Source of the DNA: Chaenocephalus aceratus
Taxonomy: Eukaryota; Chordata; Actinopteri; Perciformes; Channichthyidae
Direction of reading: 5' to 3'
DNA length: 64,000 nt
NCBI GenBank assembly: GCA_023974075.1
Contig: JAMFTG010000235.1
Span: 62,001 to 126,000 of the forward strand
Part shown: in pieces, positions 1 through 10,981 of the stretch
Position numbering within the stretch: the first letter of the stretch is position 1
How the letters are laid out: each line of letters starts with the position of its first letter
Translations under genes and position numbers: made by a program
The notes under the pieces: model-generated
Told to the model about the DNA's origin: nothing
Databases searched by the model: none
Seen by the model: the letters and a program-made list of their open reading frames with translations, nothing else

Positions 1-205
1 CGCAGTACGCAGTCTACTGTCCCGCAGCTGCTGCCTCTCTGTTGGACTCCGGTACTGCACCTTACTCACGAGACGTTGTAAACAAAGAAATGGGTGGGGG
101 GCGAACGCCACAGTCACCCCCGTCGTGCGGGCCGGATGAGAATGTCTGGCGGGCCGGATGTGGCCCGCGGGCCGCCAGTTGGTGGTCACTGCACTAGGCT
201 TTGTG
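1..205. mobile_element. hAT-like transposon end (fragment)
   Basis: The stretch at 130-185, rich in GGGCCGGATGTGGCCCGC-type sequence followed by GCCGCCAGTTGG, looks like the terminal part of a vertebrate hAT element, in which a 'GGCCCGCGGGCC' block lies just inside the end. The other end lies outside the window, so no target-site duplication can be checked. No coding sequence is visible. Confidence 0.45.
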
Positions 206-383
206 TTGTTTAAACCCACTTTGATACTCCGTGGTGCATATCCATGTTAAGAAGAAACAAGTGTTTTCTGATATACATGATTGTTAATCATGATATTCTT
301 CTTTTGTTTGACATTATGATATTATTCAATTAGTTTGAGATAAGTTTGCTTTTTAAACTTTGAGAAGAATTTGTTTTTGATAG
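206..383. other. unannotated AT-rich stretch
   Basis: I see no gene, repeat boundary or regulatory motif that I can support here. It separates two transposon remnants. Confidence 0.4.
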
Positions 384-1596
384 AGCCGGGACTCGATTAA
401 AAATATTAATCTAATTAATTAGAGGCTTTGTAATTAATTAATCGAAATTAATCGCATTTTTAATCGAATATACATATCTGACCTGAGAACAGAGAAGCCA
501 TTTCCACATGGATTTTAGTATACCATTGAATAATGACTGAATACATAAGCTTAAGCAACAACACATTGTTTATTTTTTTTCAAGGTGGTACTTTTTTAAT
601 TAAAACTAGAGCTGGGAGTCGATTAAAAAAAGTAATCTAATTAATTAGAGGCTTTGTAATTAACTAATCGAAATTAATCGCATTTTTAATCAAATATACA
701 TATCTGACCTGAGAACAGTGAGAAGCAGTTTCCACATGGATGTGACTCCAGGTGGTCTACAGTCGAGTGCAGTCCAGTGAGCCAGGGAGCTGGTTATTCT
801 CTCAGACGTGGACTTACTCATCCTGGCCCTGAAACCAGTCGTCTGGTTGAGTGTGGGTTGGGTCAGGGTGTGGTTCCTTGCACTCGGAGTCGGGCTAACG
901 TCCACGCTAGCTGCTACATGCTAGCTGCTACATGCTAGCTGCTACATGCTAGCTGCTACATGCTAGCTGCTACATGCTAGCTGCTACATGCTAGCTGCTA
1001 CATGCTAGCTGCTACATGCTAGCTGCTACACGCTAGCTGCTACACGCTAGCTGCTACATGCTAGCTGCTACACGCTAGCTGCTACACACTAGCTGCTACA
1101 CGCTAGCTGCTACACGCTAGCTGCTACATGCTAGCTGCTACATGCTAGCTGCTACATGCTAGCTGCTACATGCTAGCTGCTACATGCTAGCTGCTACACG
1201 CTAGCTGCTACACGCTAGCTGCTACATGCTAGCTGCTACATGCTAGCTGCTACATGCTTTGCATTTAGGTGATACTTTAGGCCTGATGAGCTGCGGCTCT
1301 TGTCGACGCTTCCATCCGTCCGTTTTTTAAAACAAAATGTCCCATCCACGGGGCCGACCAAAGCGGTCTCATCAGCTTGTCCGTTCATGTTTGGCTATTG
1401 TTCACCGTGGTTTGTTGTTGTTTGAAGTCCCATGCTGAAGTCATGAACGTTAGTTGGTGCTCCAGTATAATCCGTACGCCTGAAACTCATCCAGTGAGAA
1501 ACGTTCCGCTGTGCAAAAATAAGTGCGATTAAAATGCGTCAATTTTTTTAACGCATTAATTAATCTTAATTAACGCGTTAAAGTCCCGGCCCTAAT
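384..1596. mobile_element. composite hAT-like MITE with duplicated left end
   Basis: The left end (AGCCGGGACTCGATTAA at 384) and the right end (TTAAAGTCCCGGCCCTAA, ending near 1596) are inverted relatives, as in common fish hAT MITEs. About 130 bp of the left end (384-513) is repeated at 609-740 with few changes, so one copy has probably inserted into or duplicated beside another. The middle is filled by a 14-bp minisatellite (see 905-1256). No transposase frame is seen and I could not find a clean target-site duplication. Confidence 0.5.
905..1256. repeat. 14-bp minisatellite, about 25 copies
   Basis: The unit is TACATGCTAGCTGC, repeated head to tail about 25 times. Scattered T-to-C changes turn CATGC into CACGC. 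The unit contains the palindrome GCTAGC, so each strand can form short hairpins. The unit length is not a multiple of three and nothing suggests coding. Confidence 0.9.
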
Positions 1597-1707
1597 AAAA
1601 ATAGTGAAATAAGAGTATATGCAAGCGATTGGAATGATATATTAGGTAAATAGATAAATAATTACTAAGTAGCAGCCAGATGAATGTTATGGATGTTGTT
1701 TCAAAGT

Positions 1708-2016
1708 TCAGTTGTTTAATAGTCTTCTGGCCGGTGCGATGAAACTGTCCCTGAGTCTGGTGGTTTTAGTCCGGATGCTGCGGTACCGCCTGCCAGACGA
1801 CAGCAGACAGAACAGTTTGTGGCTGGGGTGATGGGGGTCTCTGATCATCCTGAGGGCTTTCTTCCTGAGGCGCTGGGAGTAGAGGTCCTCCATGGATGGC
1901 AGCTCCGTCCTGATGATGTTCTGTGCAGCTTTCACCACCCTCTGTAAAGCCTTACGATTGAGGGCGGTGCAGCTGCCGTACCAGGCCGTGATGCAGCCAG
2001 TCAGGATGCTCTCTAT

Positions 2017-2059
<43 letters not shown>

Positions 2060-2106
2060 ATCAGAGTGGCAGGTGACGCTCGCTGCAGCAATTCATCACC
2101 CGTCAA
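1708..2106 (-). pseudogene. LINE reverse transcriptase, C-terminal fragment (L2-like)
   Basis: This minus-strand frame encodes the extreme C-terminal part of a fish non-LTR retrotransposon reverse transcriptase. The recognisable block runs from ESILTGCITAWYGSC through KALQRVVKAAQNII and ends in SGRRYRSIRTKTTRLRDSF, a region shared by L2/CR1-type LINEs of fish. The catalytic core is absent, so the copy is 5'-truncated and cannot be active. A GT/CA microsatellite (2017-2058) has expanded inside the frame and marks where the homology stops on the N-terminal side. Next to it, at about 2145, a Harbinger-like MITE begins. The clade assignment is tentative; the LINE nature is well supported. Confidence 0.7.
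2017..2058. repeat. (TG)n microsatellite
   Basis: About 20 TG units interrupt the LINE fragment. Confidence 0.95.
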
Positions 2107-2144
2107 AATGCTTCTGACAAATGAAGCTGTTGGGTCGCGTCTTC

Positions 2145-2524
2145 CGAGTAAATCGCCGACACCTCCTCATTACTCCACCGCTCCCATGTTTTCTTTTATG
2201 TTGCCGTAAGTTAGTCTCTCTCCGTTGGTGCGCTGGGTTAATGCTAATGCGATCAAATAAAATGGCGGCTTCAGAAAACCTTTCAGGGTTTTACGGGCCG
2301 TGGTTTGCAATTCGCCCAGCCAATCATAAATTGTTAGCGTGGCCGACAAACCAACGAACCATTTCCTCCTCAGGAAAGTACCACCTCTCTAGCAGGGACT
2401 ATCTGGGGGGGAGAAAGGTTCGTGTGAACTAGGGACTAGTTCCAGATCTTTTTGGTGTGAAACCGAATCCCCCCCCTATCGGCCTAGTTCGGGGGGAAAA
2501 GCACTCCGGTGTGAAAGCGCCTTA
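2145..2524. mobile_element. 3' part of a TIR MITE related to the one at 39063-39721
   Basis: The order of blocks matches the second half of the complete element at 39063-39721: GACACCTCCTCAT, TAAGTTAGTCTCTCT, AAAATGGCGGCTTCA, GCCCAGCCAATCA, then a right end with GTGTGAAAGCGCCTTA. The left half is missing; the homology starts at the junction with the LINE fragment. No frame is coding. Confidence 0.7.
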
Positions 2525-4099
2525 GGACCCAGCCGTGTGTCAATGAGTTGATATTTTATAGAGATTACATAAAGAGCTGCCTTCACATGCATTCGGTAAT
2601 ACTAACACCAAGTAACTATCCCAATCATATAGCCTTGGCTGTAGGCACTAAAAGCTTTATTTACAAGAGATAAGATATCTTTCAGTAGGCTACTCTCCTG
2701 GCAGCCAGACCGACCTTTGGCTTTGTCCACTGAGGGTTGTCTATTGAAGGAGTAGGTAGCACTTCTCCGCGCCGTTCCTATGAGCTTGCTTTAAAAGAAG
2801 GAACACTCAAAACAACCAGGACGAGGGTTAAACAAAAATCTGTTTTAATCATGAAAGGTAATAATGCAATACAATATAATACATTACCATACAAAGCCAT
2901 ATCATATGCGTAATGTCAGGAGTATGCCTACTCCTGGCCTTGTTCACGAGCTGCCCCGACCTTCCGGTCCGGGCCGCGCGAGAAGAGAGAGCGAACAACA
3001 AGTTGAACAAACTCTTAATACCAACAGAAACAGGAAGGGGTGGAGTTTCATTTGGGAGGTACCAACACGCTGTCTCACAGGGAATCAGCGCGGGCAGCAG
3101 AGTACCCACAGTTTTCAGTTTGAAGAAAAACACATTCTTATTATGTAGCTTATCACACAATAGTCCATATGTTTTCCCGCTATGAAAGCCACAGGTGTTG
3201 GGAAGGCCTGCAGGATGCGCATCATTATATCCGGGGGAAATGTCCCTCCCAATTTGCAAAGCCTATCGATGGTTTAACCCAGAAAAACATTAAGGGGATA
3301 ATCTTTACACTCAAAACAGAACTCACGATTAACTCTGCATCTTCCTTCTTCACAAATAGCTTAAAACACTCTTTTGATAAACGGGTAAAATCAAAGAAAA
3401 AGACTATTGAGCTAATCTACTTTTAAGAAAAAGGGAACATTGTTCCAGGAATCTATAAAAAAACCCTCTACATTTGAGAGGAAAAATGTACTTTTTGTTC
3501 CTTCAACTATGAACACACAGGGATGTATAAACCCACACATATATTAGGGATGCCAAGATGCAATACACCTCCTATAGATGGGTGACATTACAATGAACAT
3601 ACCAAAAATATGCTGCCTCACTTCTTCGGTACAATATCTCACATCAATTTCCACAAGATATTGTCACTTTCTAAACCATAAGCATTGAAATATAAGTGCA
3701 GTTACTCAGTAGGGGTGTATCATTAGATTACTAAGGCTTATCAGTTTTACAATTGCGAGAATCGATTTAGGCTAAGTTGTCTTTATTCTTGTTTTTACAA
3801 TCAGCACTTGAAAAGATAGGCAATTGCAAACGACAAGGTATGACAAAATGAGATGCAAGCCACCATGGCAACACTGACAAATAAATGTAAATCGTGTCTC
3901 AAAAACCCCCGAATACGAATAAAAAACGTAAACTGTGCATGCTCATTTCCGTAACCACTACGTTGGCATGTATAATGTTTTACAGTCTGTTGCAAAAATA
4001 CAAAAGGATTCAGGCATCTCTATTCATAGTGAAATAAACACTGACCTTTAGGTGCAATTCTTGGACAAGAATTCAGACATGTTTGTTCATGTGCTGCAG
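2525..4099. other. region upstream of the PYD gene, no gene recognised
   Basis: About 1.6 kb of moderately AT-rich DNA. A 136-codon minus-strand frame (2849-3259) has no recognisable domain and overlaps frames on the other strand, so I do not call it. No repeat boundary could be defined. The final few hundred bases probably include the promoter of the gene that starts at 4228. Confidence 0.4.
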
Positions 4100-4147
4100 G
4101 GAGGGGCGCCCTGCTTCCTCTCGAGCGCGGAAGCAGTCGTTTCAAGA

Positions 4148-4158
4148 GAAAAGGAAAG
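4148..4158 (+). promoter_or_regulatory. possible IRF/ISRE-like site
   Basis: The sequence GAAAAGGAAAG fits the GAAA-NN-GAAA pattern bound by interferon regulatory factors. It lies about 70 bp upstream of the PYD start codon, probably in the 5' untranslated region or core promoter. Interferon control of inflammasome genes is common, but a match this short can occur by chance. Confidence 0.3.
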
Positions 4159-4227
4159 CAAACTCTGTGTCCTCTGCTGCTGGTCTGGGAGAACAAGTCA
4201 CGGCAGTCCCACATCTGTTGGTGAAAA

Positions 4228-4471
4228 ATGGATAAACGAAAGGCTGTAAAACACATGTTGTCTAACCTGACAAAGCAACACTTTGCCGAATTCTGCTACG
4301 AGCTTGTGCACCGCAAAGAGGAGCCGCAGGTCACCCTCGACATGGTGGAGGGAAGAAGCCTCTTGGAGATCACAGAGGTCCTGCTTTCCACTTTCAATGA
4401 GCCCGGAGCTGTCGAAGTGGCTGCGGAGTTATTGAACAAGATTAATTGCAACAATGAAGCAGAGCAACTGT
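4228..4471 (+). CDS. PYD (pyrin domain) exon 1 of a PYD-FIIND-CARD gene
   Basis: The exon encodes about 81 residues from the start MDKRKAVKHMLSNL. They fold as one pyrin (DAPIN) death-fold domain: helix-rich, with the pattern L..L....F..FC..L and the C-terminal block VAAELLNKINCNNEAEQL, very close to fish ASC, caspase-A and NLRP-type PYDs. Pyrin domains bind each other homotypically and nucleate inflammasome filaments in the cytosol. The exon stops at a good donor (T|GTGAGT at 4472) in phase 1; reading through would end after six more codons. The ATG is preceded by GAAAA and is the first in frame. Joined to the exons at 5276 and 19844, the frame stays open. It could instead be a separate PYD gene whose later exons are lost, but the phase agreement favours one gene. 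Confidence 0.85.
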
Positions 4472-5275
4472 GTGAGTACTTCATGGTTTGATGCAGAATG
4501 AGAACAGAACTTTTTGGACTGAAGAACATTGAGCCCTACACGTCTGCTTGCAGATTAATCAGCGACAAATAACAACGTTTAATCGATGAGGGTTTAATTG
4601 AAATAGCTTTTATTCTTATATTTCTACACAGTTTAGGAAATGTAACCGCCTTTTCTATTGTGGGCAGGGATCCGCCCGACTTCCTCTAGAGTCATGTCAG
4701 TGTATATCCTTATTTAGTTATGCGCAGGGGCGCCGCATGTGGACAGGCAAGGCAGGTTAGATGACATGCAACGACATGTCGGGAAACCCCCTTAAGGCGG
4801 GCCCATGCAGAGCTGCTTCTGGGGGGGGGGGGTGCTGTTGGCTGTGCGTGGTGATGAAAATGTGGCTCGAGGGGTCCCCAGTGAATGTTTGCCTAGGGCC
4901 CCCACAGACTCTAGAATCGCCACTCGTTTTACAGTGTAACTCAATAAGACATTATTTATCTAAAAAAATAACATCCTTTTTTGTAATCAAAATGTCTGTG
5001 GTTTAAAAGGATGGGTCCTACATTCATATGCAGACCTTTGAACCCTCCCTTGTGCTTTGATAACAATTTAATATATGATTTAAACACGCATTAAATTAAC
5101 ATTATTAAACTTACAATTTAGCACTAAATGAGAACTGTGGACTTTGTCTCACATGATAAACATTAAAAGTGCGTTAAATCATGAGTACTCTCGTGCCCAA
5201 ACCCAAGCTCTGAAATAAAGAAAATATGACAAACCTCAGGAAACCTGTCAAACGTTGTTTTCTTTGTTATTTCAG
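4472..5275 (+). other. intron 1 of the PYD-FIIND-CARD gene
   Basis: The intron starts GTGAGT and ends TTATTTCAG. Inside I see a G-run at 4819-4830 and low-complexity AT-rich DNA, but no second gene. A small frame at 4761-5006 has no recognisable domain. Confidence 0.6.
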
Positions 5276-5320
5276 TGGCAGCTACAGGTGTTCAACACTC
5301 AGAACCTGGATCCAGTAACA
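5276..5320 (+). CDS. short linker exon 2 of the PYD-FIIND-CARD gene
   Basis: A 45-nt exon flanked by TTATTTCAG and GTGAGT. It is phase 1 at both ends and encodes about 15 residues (LAATGVQHSEPGSSN). The polar, Ser/Gly-rich peptide is typical of flexible linkers after fish PYDs. It joins in frame to the PYD exon and to the FIIND exon at 19844. The call rests on splice signals, phase and composition only, since the peptide has no domain. Confidence 0.55.
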
Positions 5321-5990
5321 GTGAGTTGATTTCCTGTTTTACACAAACAAACAAACGTCCTTTCACGTATTCCAAAATGACCGTGGGTTAAAAAACTGTA
5401 GGCATGTGCACTGTGTTTTTCTGACTGTGGCAGCATGTCATAACAATGAAAACTGTTTCAGTTTTAGTTTTACACTACTCTTTCTTCATCAGAGTCAAAA
5501 TGATAAAAGGCTCAAGGCAAACCCATACAGTTTATAGAACATCTAGAACAATGTACAACTGTTGTTGGATAACTGGTTGAACATGGCTCTAATCTGCATC
5601 CATCAAGTGAAATTTCACGTCATATTTCTTGCTAAAAAAGTGTGAATAATGGTGCATGGTCATTTAAGGTTGTGCGATATGGACATAATCAGAGGTCCCA
5701 ATATTTCTGGAAAAATACCTAAATATTTCACCAAAAGTGTAGGGTTTATAATTGGTGCTTTCCCAAAATATGTAATACAGGCAATAAAAAAGACACTTAG
5801 GTGATATTACGTTATCCAAAATGTATAATAAAAAAAGTGTCCCAGCGCCAATTCATTCGCTTGAGATAGGAATTACCTTGAACACAAGATGGTGTGTTGT
5901 GAAGCTGAACAGTATTGAGAGAGGTGGAGTAACACATTTATGGTTTTAATCTTTTTATTTTGTTGACATTTTGAAAATAATAGAATACCA

Positions 5991-6121
5991 TCAATCTTAT
6001 TGTTTAAAAGGGTGGTTAACCGTTTTAAACAATAAGATTGAAGGGTATTTCGCACACTGTCCATGAGCCTTGTGTGGGTTACACACAAGGCTCATGGACA
6101 GTGTGCGAAATACCCTTCAAT
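5991..6121. repeat. two overlapping inverted repeats (hairpins)
   Basis: Arms 5991-6009 and 6023-6041 are perfect 19-bp inverted copies around a 13-nt loop that contains GGTTAACC. Arms 6037-6076 and 6082-6121 are perfect 40-bp inverted copies around a 5-nt loop (GGTTA). The two hairpins share 6037-6041, so only one can form fully at a time. The perfect match suggests a recent fold-back event. Confidence 0.9.
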
Positions 6122-6272
6122 AATCGGGGGGTCCCCATCTCCCGTTTATTGCGCAATATACCGGTCAAAGATCTGAGGGGGGGAGAGAGAGAGAGAGCAC
6201 GCTCGTGAACTGTCAACGGAGGGAGGGGGGGGGGGTGCTACGCAGGCTCGTGAACTGTTAGCGCCGTGTTAC

Positions 6273-7395
6273 CAGGGCCGCCTTAATGCACGGGCCTACG
6301 GAGATCGGGGGCCTATCATGAGCCAATAAAAAAATGTAAAGTTAACAAAATTATTTCGGATGTTTTACATTTTTTTTAAATAAACAAAGTCTTAGCTTTC
6401 AGAATGTGAAACTTTTATTTCCAAAATCGCACGATAAATACATTTTTGAAGCTTGTAAAGGGAAGATGACAGCTGTTCCTCAGCGTCGCCCCCCTCCCTC
6501 CGGCTGAAATTATGAATGTAAGAGTATAGTAATTATAGACAACACGGCAGGGTCCGTTACAGTTTGTTTTCATCTGATTTAAAATAAACAAAGTCTTGGC
6601 TTTCAGAATATTAAACTTGTTTCGGCAAATTCAGATGATAAATACAACTTTGAAGCTTCGGCATAATTACAAGCGGAGAACGGAGTAATTTAACGTCACA
6701 GCAGGCAGAACAACAGCCGGTGTTTCTGGTGAGGGTGTTCCCGGGAAACAAACACAATACACACAAACGCAAAAATACACAAACACACTCACGTATACAC
6801 ACAGTAATCCAATCAGAATGAGAATATGTTTCACATGTGACATATTCAAATTGCGAGTGATTGAGTGACAGATGAAGGTTGTTTAGGAGAAAATGTCGGA
6901 GAAGAAAAAGTTTTGGCGCTCGGAAAAGGAAATTGTTGAGGGAAAAGGAGTTTCGAGACAAGCTATTACAAAACATGTCGAAGCTTACAGGTTATTTTAA
7001 ACCTGTAGGCCGGGATGAGGAGGAAGGACAGATGAGTTCTGTACTGAGCGGCAGCGGTGCCGGCCGCAGGGCCTCGGAGCCAAGTAGGCCGTCTGGTTCT
7101 GATAGCGATGGAGTAGCGGGAGAGGAAAAACAGACAGGAGGGACATTATCTGTTGGAGGAGATGAGAGGACGACGAGGACTTGCTATGTGGAGGGGAGCC
7201 AACGGCAACCGGACAAATACATGAGGGAGGCCCGATACGCCACTCATCTGGAGGAGAGGACCAGGCGCGCGTAGAGCAGAGTGGAGAAGTGCCATCACAG
7301 AGCCTGCTGAGGCTATACATGACTTTCATTTGTTGTTTAAATAGGGGGCCTACAAAACCAGCCCCAGGGCCTGATGGCAGGTTAAGGCGGGCTTG
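6273..7395 (+). mobile_element. hAT element remnant with TTF-like N-terminal frame
   Basis: The left end CAGGGCCGCCTTAATGC at 6273 and the right end GGTTAAGGCGGGCTTG at 7395 are inverted relatives. They are flanked by CGTGTTAC (6265-6272) and GGTGTTAT (7396-7403), an imperfect 8-bp duplication typical of hAT. Inside, the + frame at about 6879-7274 starts with a basic stretch (ARKRKLLREKEFRDKLL), then MSKLTGYFKPV and an acidic Ser/Gly-rich part. This resembles the N-terminus of ZMYM1/TTF-type hAT transposases. The catalytic domain is missing, so it is a non-autonomous relic. A sub-repeat (AATAAACAAAGTCTTAGC type) occurs twice, near 6378 and 6585. Confidence 0.6.
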
Positions 7396-7772
7396 GGTGT
7401 TATGCATGCCCACTGCACAACAAGTCCTCCAACTCATACGACCAAATGGGTCGATTGTTCAAGCCCTTATTACGACCAAATATGTTGTTTGTTCAAGCGC
7501 TTAATACGACCTATAATTACGTTTTAAAGTGTTCGCCCTCGAGTGCTCCCGTTGAATGCAAACGTTACAGTGGGTCGTTTATTCACAAATAACCCTCTCT
7601 GTAAAATCCTAAATTGTAGGATAGTTTGGCCATTAAAACGCTTTTTGATTAGATTTCTAGCGAGAAGTGTATATTGTACTTTTAGAATCCACGTCCAGTC
7701 GATACGTAGGATCTATAGTTTGATAGATATTACGAAGATGATTTTAGGTTTCGTCAGGAGAACGTGTATATG

Positions 7773-10464
7773 CGGCAGCTTCCATGTGAAGTTACGGGTT
7801 GAAAACACTATTTCCGGTCTCGCCGTTTTCATAATAAAACCAATGATCAAATGATTTAACAGTGATATCTGCAGTACTCATCCACTAAAAAACATCAGTT
7901 TATCCTAGTTAATTATACAACATTAATTGTTTTAAATTGTGTACAATGCTTTTGTGTTTTTCCCATAGGTTTTTCTCTTTCGATTCTGAGAGACACATTT
8001 CTGTTTTCAGAGCTTTTGATAGGCTAAAATCACGCCGCAATGCACGTCGGGATATGGTGTTTATGTGATATGAAATCGGAAAACATTAAAAAAAAAATAA
8101 AAAATACTTAATTCCGAGTGCTCTTGCTTTTCTCTTTGAAAGTCATCACATAACGGCATTGCAATACACGGTTCGGCTGCATTACATATTACATATCTGC
8201 CGTAGTTCTTTATTTATAGAGCCCTGATCAGACGACCTTTTGACAAACTGGAAGAGATGCCGCCAAAACTGAATACGTGACGTGGACCATAAATATATCA
8301 ACAATTAAACAACATCTTCCATTTCTTTTCACACAATACGTCTCCTTGCAGTATCAACACTAATTCGGTTGACTTTTATATTTGATCCAATTAGTAGACA
8401 GTCTGTATTTACACCATAACGGTGCACAGCTGATAGAAAGGGACTTTTTTGTAGTTTTTAAAGATATTACTGATTTTCTGAACTACCTTTCCAACTCCTC
8501 GTACAGTTGACTGTTACAGGTCTATACAGGTTCATGGTACAATGCATAAGCTTCACATCGAGAGACTGAAACTGTATTTTCCTTTACCGTTCTGTGAAAA
8601 TAATTTCACAATAAAGTGAATAGTCATATTATGTTTGATATTATTATGTTTTATTAACTAGACCACTGGTCTAAACCGCACCTCCTAGTGGTTAAAGCAC
8701 GTTATTGAATGTAGTTGTTGAATAAGTTATATTTGATGAAAACATTTAAATATTAAGAGTAGCCTACATACAAAATAGGGGTCAATGATAGAAATATAGA
8801 ATGGCAAATATCTAGAAGATACTGTAGTGATCTCTACAATAAAACAGTTTAGTGCAGGACGTCCAAAGATATTAACAGGAGGATGTGCAAAACAGACAAA
8901 CTGATAAGGCTGAATTTCACTCAGGTGTAACTAAAGTCTGATTTAAGGGTTGTTTATATTTCACATCATTAATCAGAATCTGCAAAGTAACAAAAATAAA
9001 TGTAGTAGAGTAAAAATACCAGGTTAACCTCTGAATTGTAGTGGAGTAGAACAAAGTAGCACATGCTGCTGTAACAAAAACATTTCCCAACTTGGGATCA
9101 AGTTTCGTAACTCGGCCCCCTCCTTTGCAGGGGGGCGTGGTCAGCTGCAGCTCATGCAAAGACAGGGTGGAGGAGAGCAAAATAGAGCGAATTGAGGCAT
9201 GGCTAAAATGCATGATCTGTTTGGTATTTTGAAAAAAAAAAGTATGAATATACCTTATATAGGTATGGCCCTACAATATATTATTCAAATATAGCATGAT
9301 AGGTCTCCTTTAACGCGACCACTGGTGCCGTCAAATAAGTCTATATTCTGACGTTCATATGAATGAATGAATGAAAATGCAACCGTTAAAGAGCCAAAAC
9401 AGAAGATATTTGTGAATAAATGTTTTGAATTATGAATACTGGACATAGTAATCTTAAAAACATTTTAGTGATGATTGCAAGTGACAAATACATATAATTT
9501 GAGACCCCCCTCAAATGTTGCTGTTGAGGCTTTCAGGGGGGCTCAGGTGTTAATCAGGGGGGTCGAACTCCCCCGTATTTTATCTTAAGATGATCGATGG
9601 CTACTGCCATATTTGCTAAATGTGCATCTGAACCTTGACAAGTGCATGTTTCAGGCTCATCAATGAACAACAGGAGGGGTCACAGACATAAGACCAGCTG
9701 TTAAATAAAGCTCTTCTGACCTTAGCTCTCATGTGGGTATATTAATGCTGGACACAAGCAATTTTCACCCATGTATTAATTATATGTTTTAAATTTGATA
9801 ACACCAATGTGTTTCGTATCCCCTAAACCTCCAGGGATGTATACAGTTTAATACTGGCAACTTCTAATTATAATACGAAAAACGAAATACAAAAACGTCT
9901 TTTAAAACTAAAATTCCCAGTAGAGACGTGCCATAGAACATGTTGCGAAACACACAATAGCCAGCATGTGTAATTTTGGGGGGGAGGGCCGGGCTGGACC
10001 CGTCCACGTCCACGTCCTGTTTTGGATAGTCTGGCGTGGTTCCATTCCATTTCAAAGAGCTGTTTGACAGCGTAACCTTGTCGCACTGCCACTCCAACAT
10101 CCAATCACAGAGCTTGAGGGCTAATCACGGGGTTTGTAAAGCAAGGCGGATGTTGTAGTCCCAAACGATAGCTGGGGATTCTGGGTAGTGTAGTGTCTTC
10201 GTAAACTCTGTAGTGTCTAAACTCCGAAAAAACTATTTGTTTCTCCGAATCGAAGGTTAAAAACACAAAAGCATTGTACACAATTTAAACCAATCAATAT
10301 TGTGTAATTAACAAGGATAAACTGATGTTTTTTAGTGGATGAGTAATGCAGATATCACTGCGTAATCATTTGACAGTGTGGGGAATACTTCCGGTTTTAT
10401 TATGAAAACTTCGAGACCGGAAATACTGTTTTCACCCACGCTAACTTTACATGGAAGCTGCCCC
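7773..10464. mobile_element. long-TIR element (arms about 200 bp)
   Basis: The segment 7773-7963 returns in reverse complement at 10261-10464 with roughly 85-90% identity by eye. Shared blocks include CACTAAAAAACATCAG, GTACAATGCTTTTGTGTT and ACCGGAAATA-type sequence. The pair defines a 2.7-kb element or fold-back. Its right arm is cut at 10465 by an L2 3' fragment. The inside has no transposase frame; the part at 9110-9310 has a common fish-MITE look. The superfamily is not assignable. Confidence 0.65.
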
Positions 10465-10470
10465 ATATAT

Positions 10471-10690
10471 ATTACATTACATTGCATTTAGCTGACGCTT
10501 TTATCCAAAGCGACTTACAATAAGTGCGTTCGACCAGGAAGATACAACCTTGAGGAAAACAGAATCATAAAGTACATCAGGTTTCATAGAGCCAAGTATT
10601 TCAAGTGCTACTCAACTGGCTTTAGATAAGTCAGTCCTTTATTAGTATATAAGTGCTTTGTTAGCAGTTCTTTGTTAGTAAATATATCGG
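10471..10690 (-). mobile_element. L2-type LINE 3' end
   Basis: Read on the minus strand, this ends in GTCGCTTTGGATAAAAGCG, then CAGCTAAATG and ATGTAATGTAAT. This is the classic L2 3' tail of fish, with a (TGTAA)n end. Only untranslated sequence is present. It matches 13604-13820, the 3' end of the larger L2 copy, nearly base for base. Confidence 0.75.
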
Positions 10691-10887
10691 TCGAGGTGGA
10701 GTCGAAAGAGACACATTTTGACTAAAAGTTGACTAAAAAGTAATTTTCCATCGACTCAACGTTTTGAGTTTTCGTCGACTAAAACTAGACTAAAACTACG
10801 AAGGATAGGAATGACTAAAATGTGACTAAAACTAATAACCATTTTCGTCTTAAGACTAAATCAAAACAGCTGCCAAAATTAACACTG
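10691..10887 (-). mobile_element. hAT-like end with GACTAAAA repeats
   Basis: The sequence is made of repeated ACTAAAACTAGACTAAAAC-like blocks and ends in GCCAAAATTAACACTG at 10887. This fits the CAGTGTTAATTTTGGC end of a fish hAT read on the minus strand. The partner end is not identified. Confidence 0.45.
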
Positions 10888-10981
10888 AAATATGTGAACA
10901 CAAACCTACAGACTGGGGGTTGGGAGATCACAGGAGGGGGGGGAGAGCTGTGGAATGTGACCTTCCCCCTTTGGAGACTTA

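Noticed and set aside
2849..3259. 136-codon minus-strand frame
   Set aside because: No recognisable domain, overlapping open frames on the other strand, and no splice or repeat context.
6037..6121. The 40-bp hairpin as a transcription terminator
   Set aside because: Intrinsic terminators are bacterial; the setting is a fish intron and no T-run follows.
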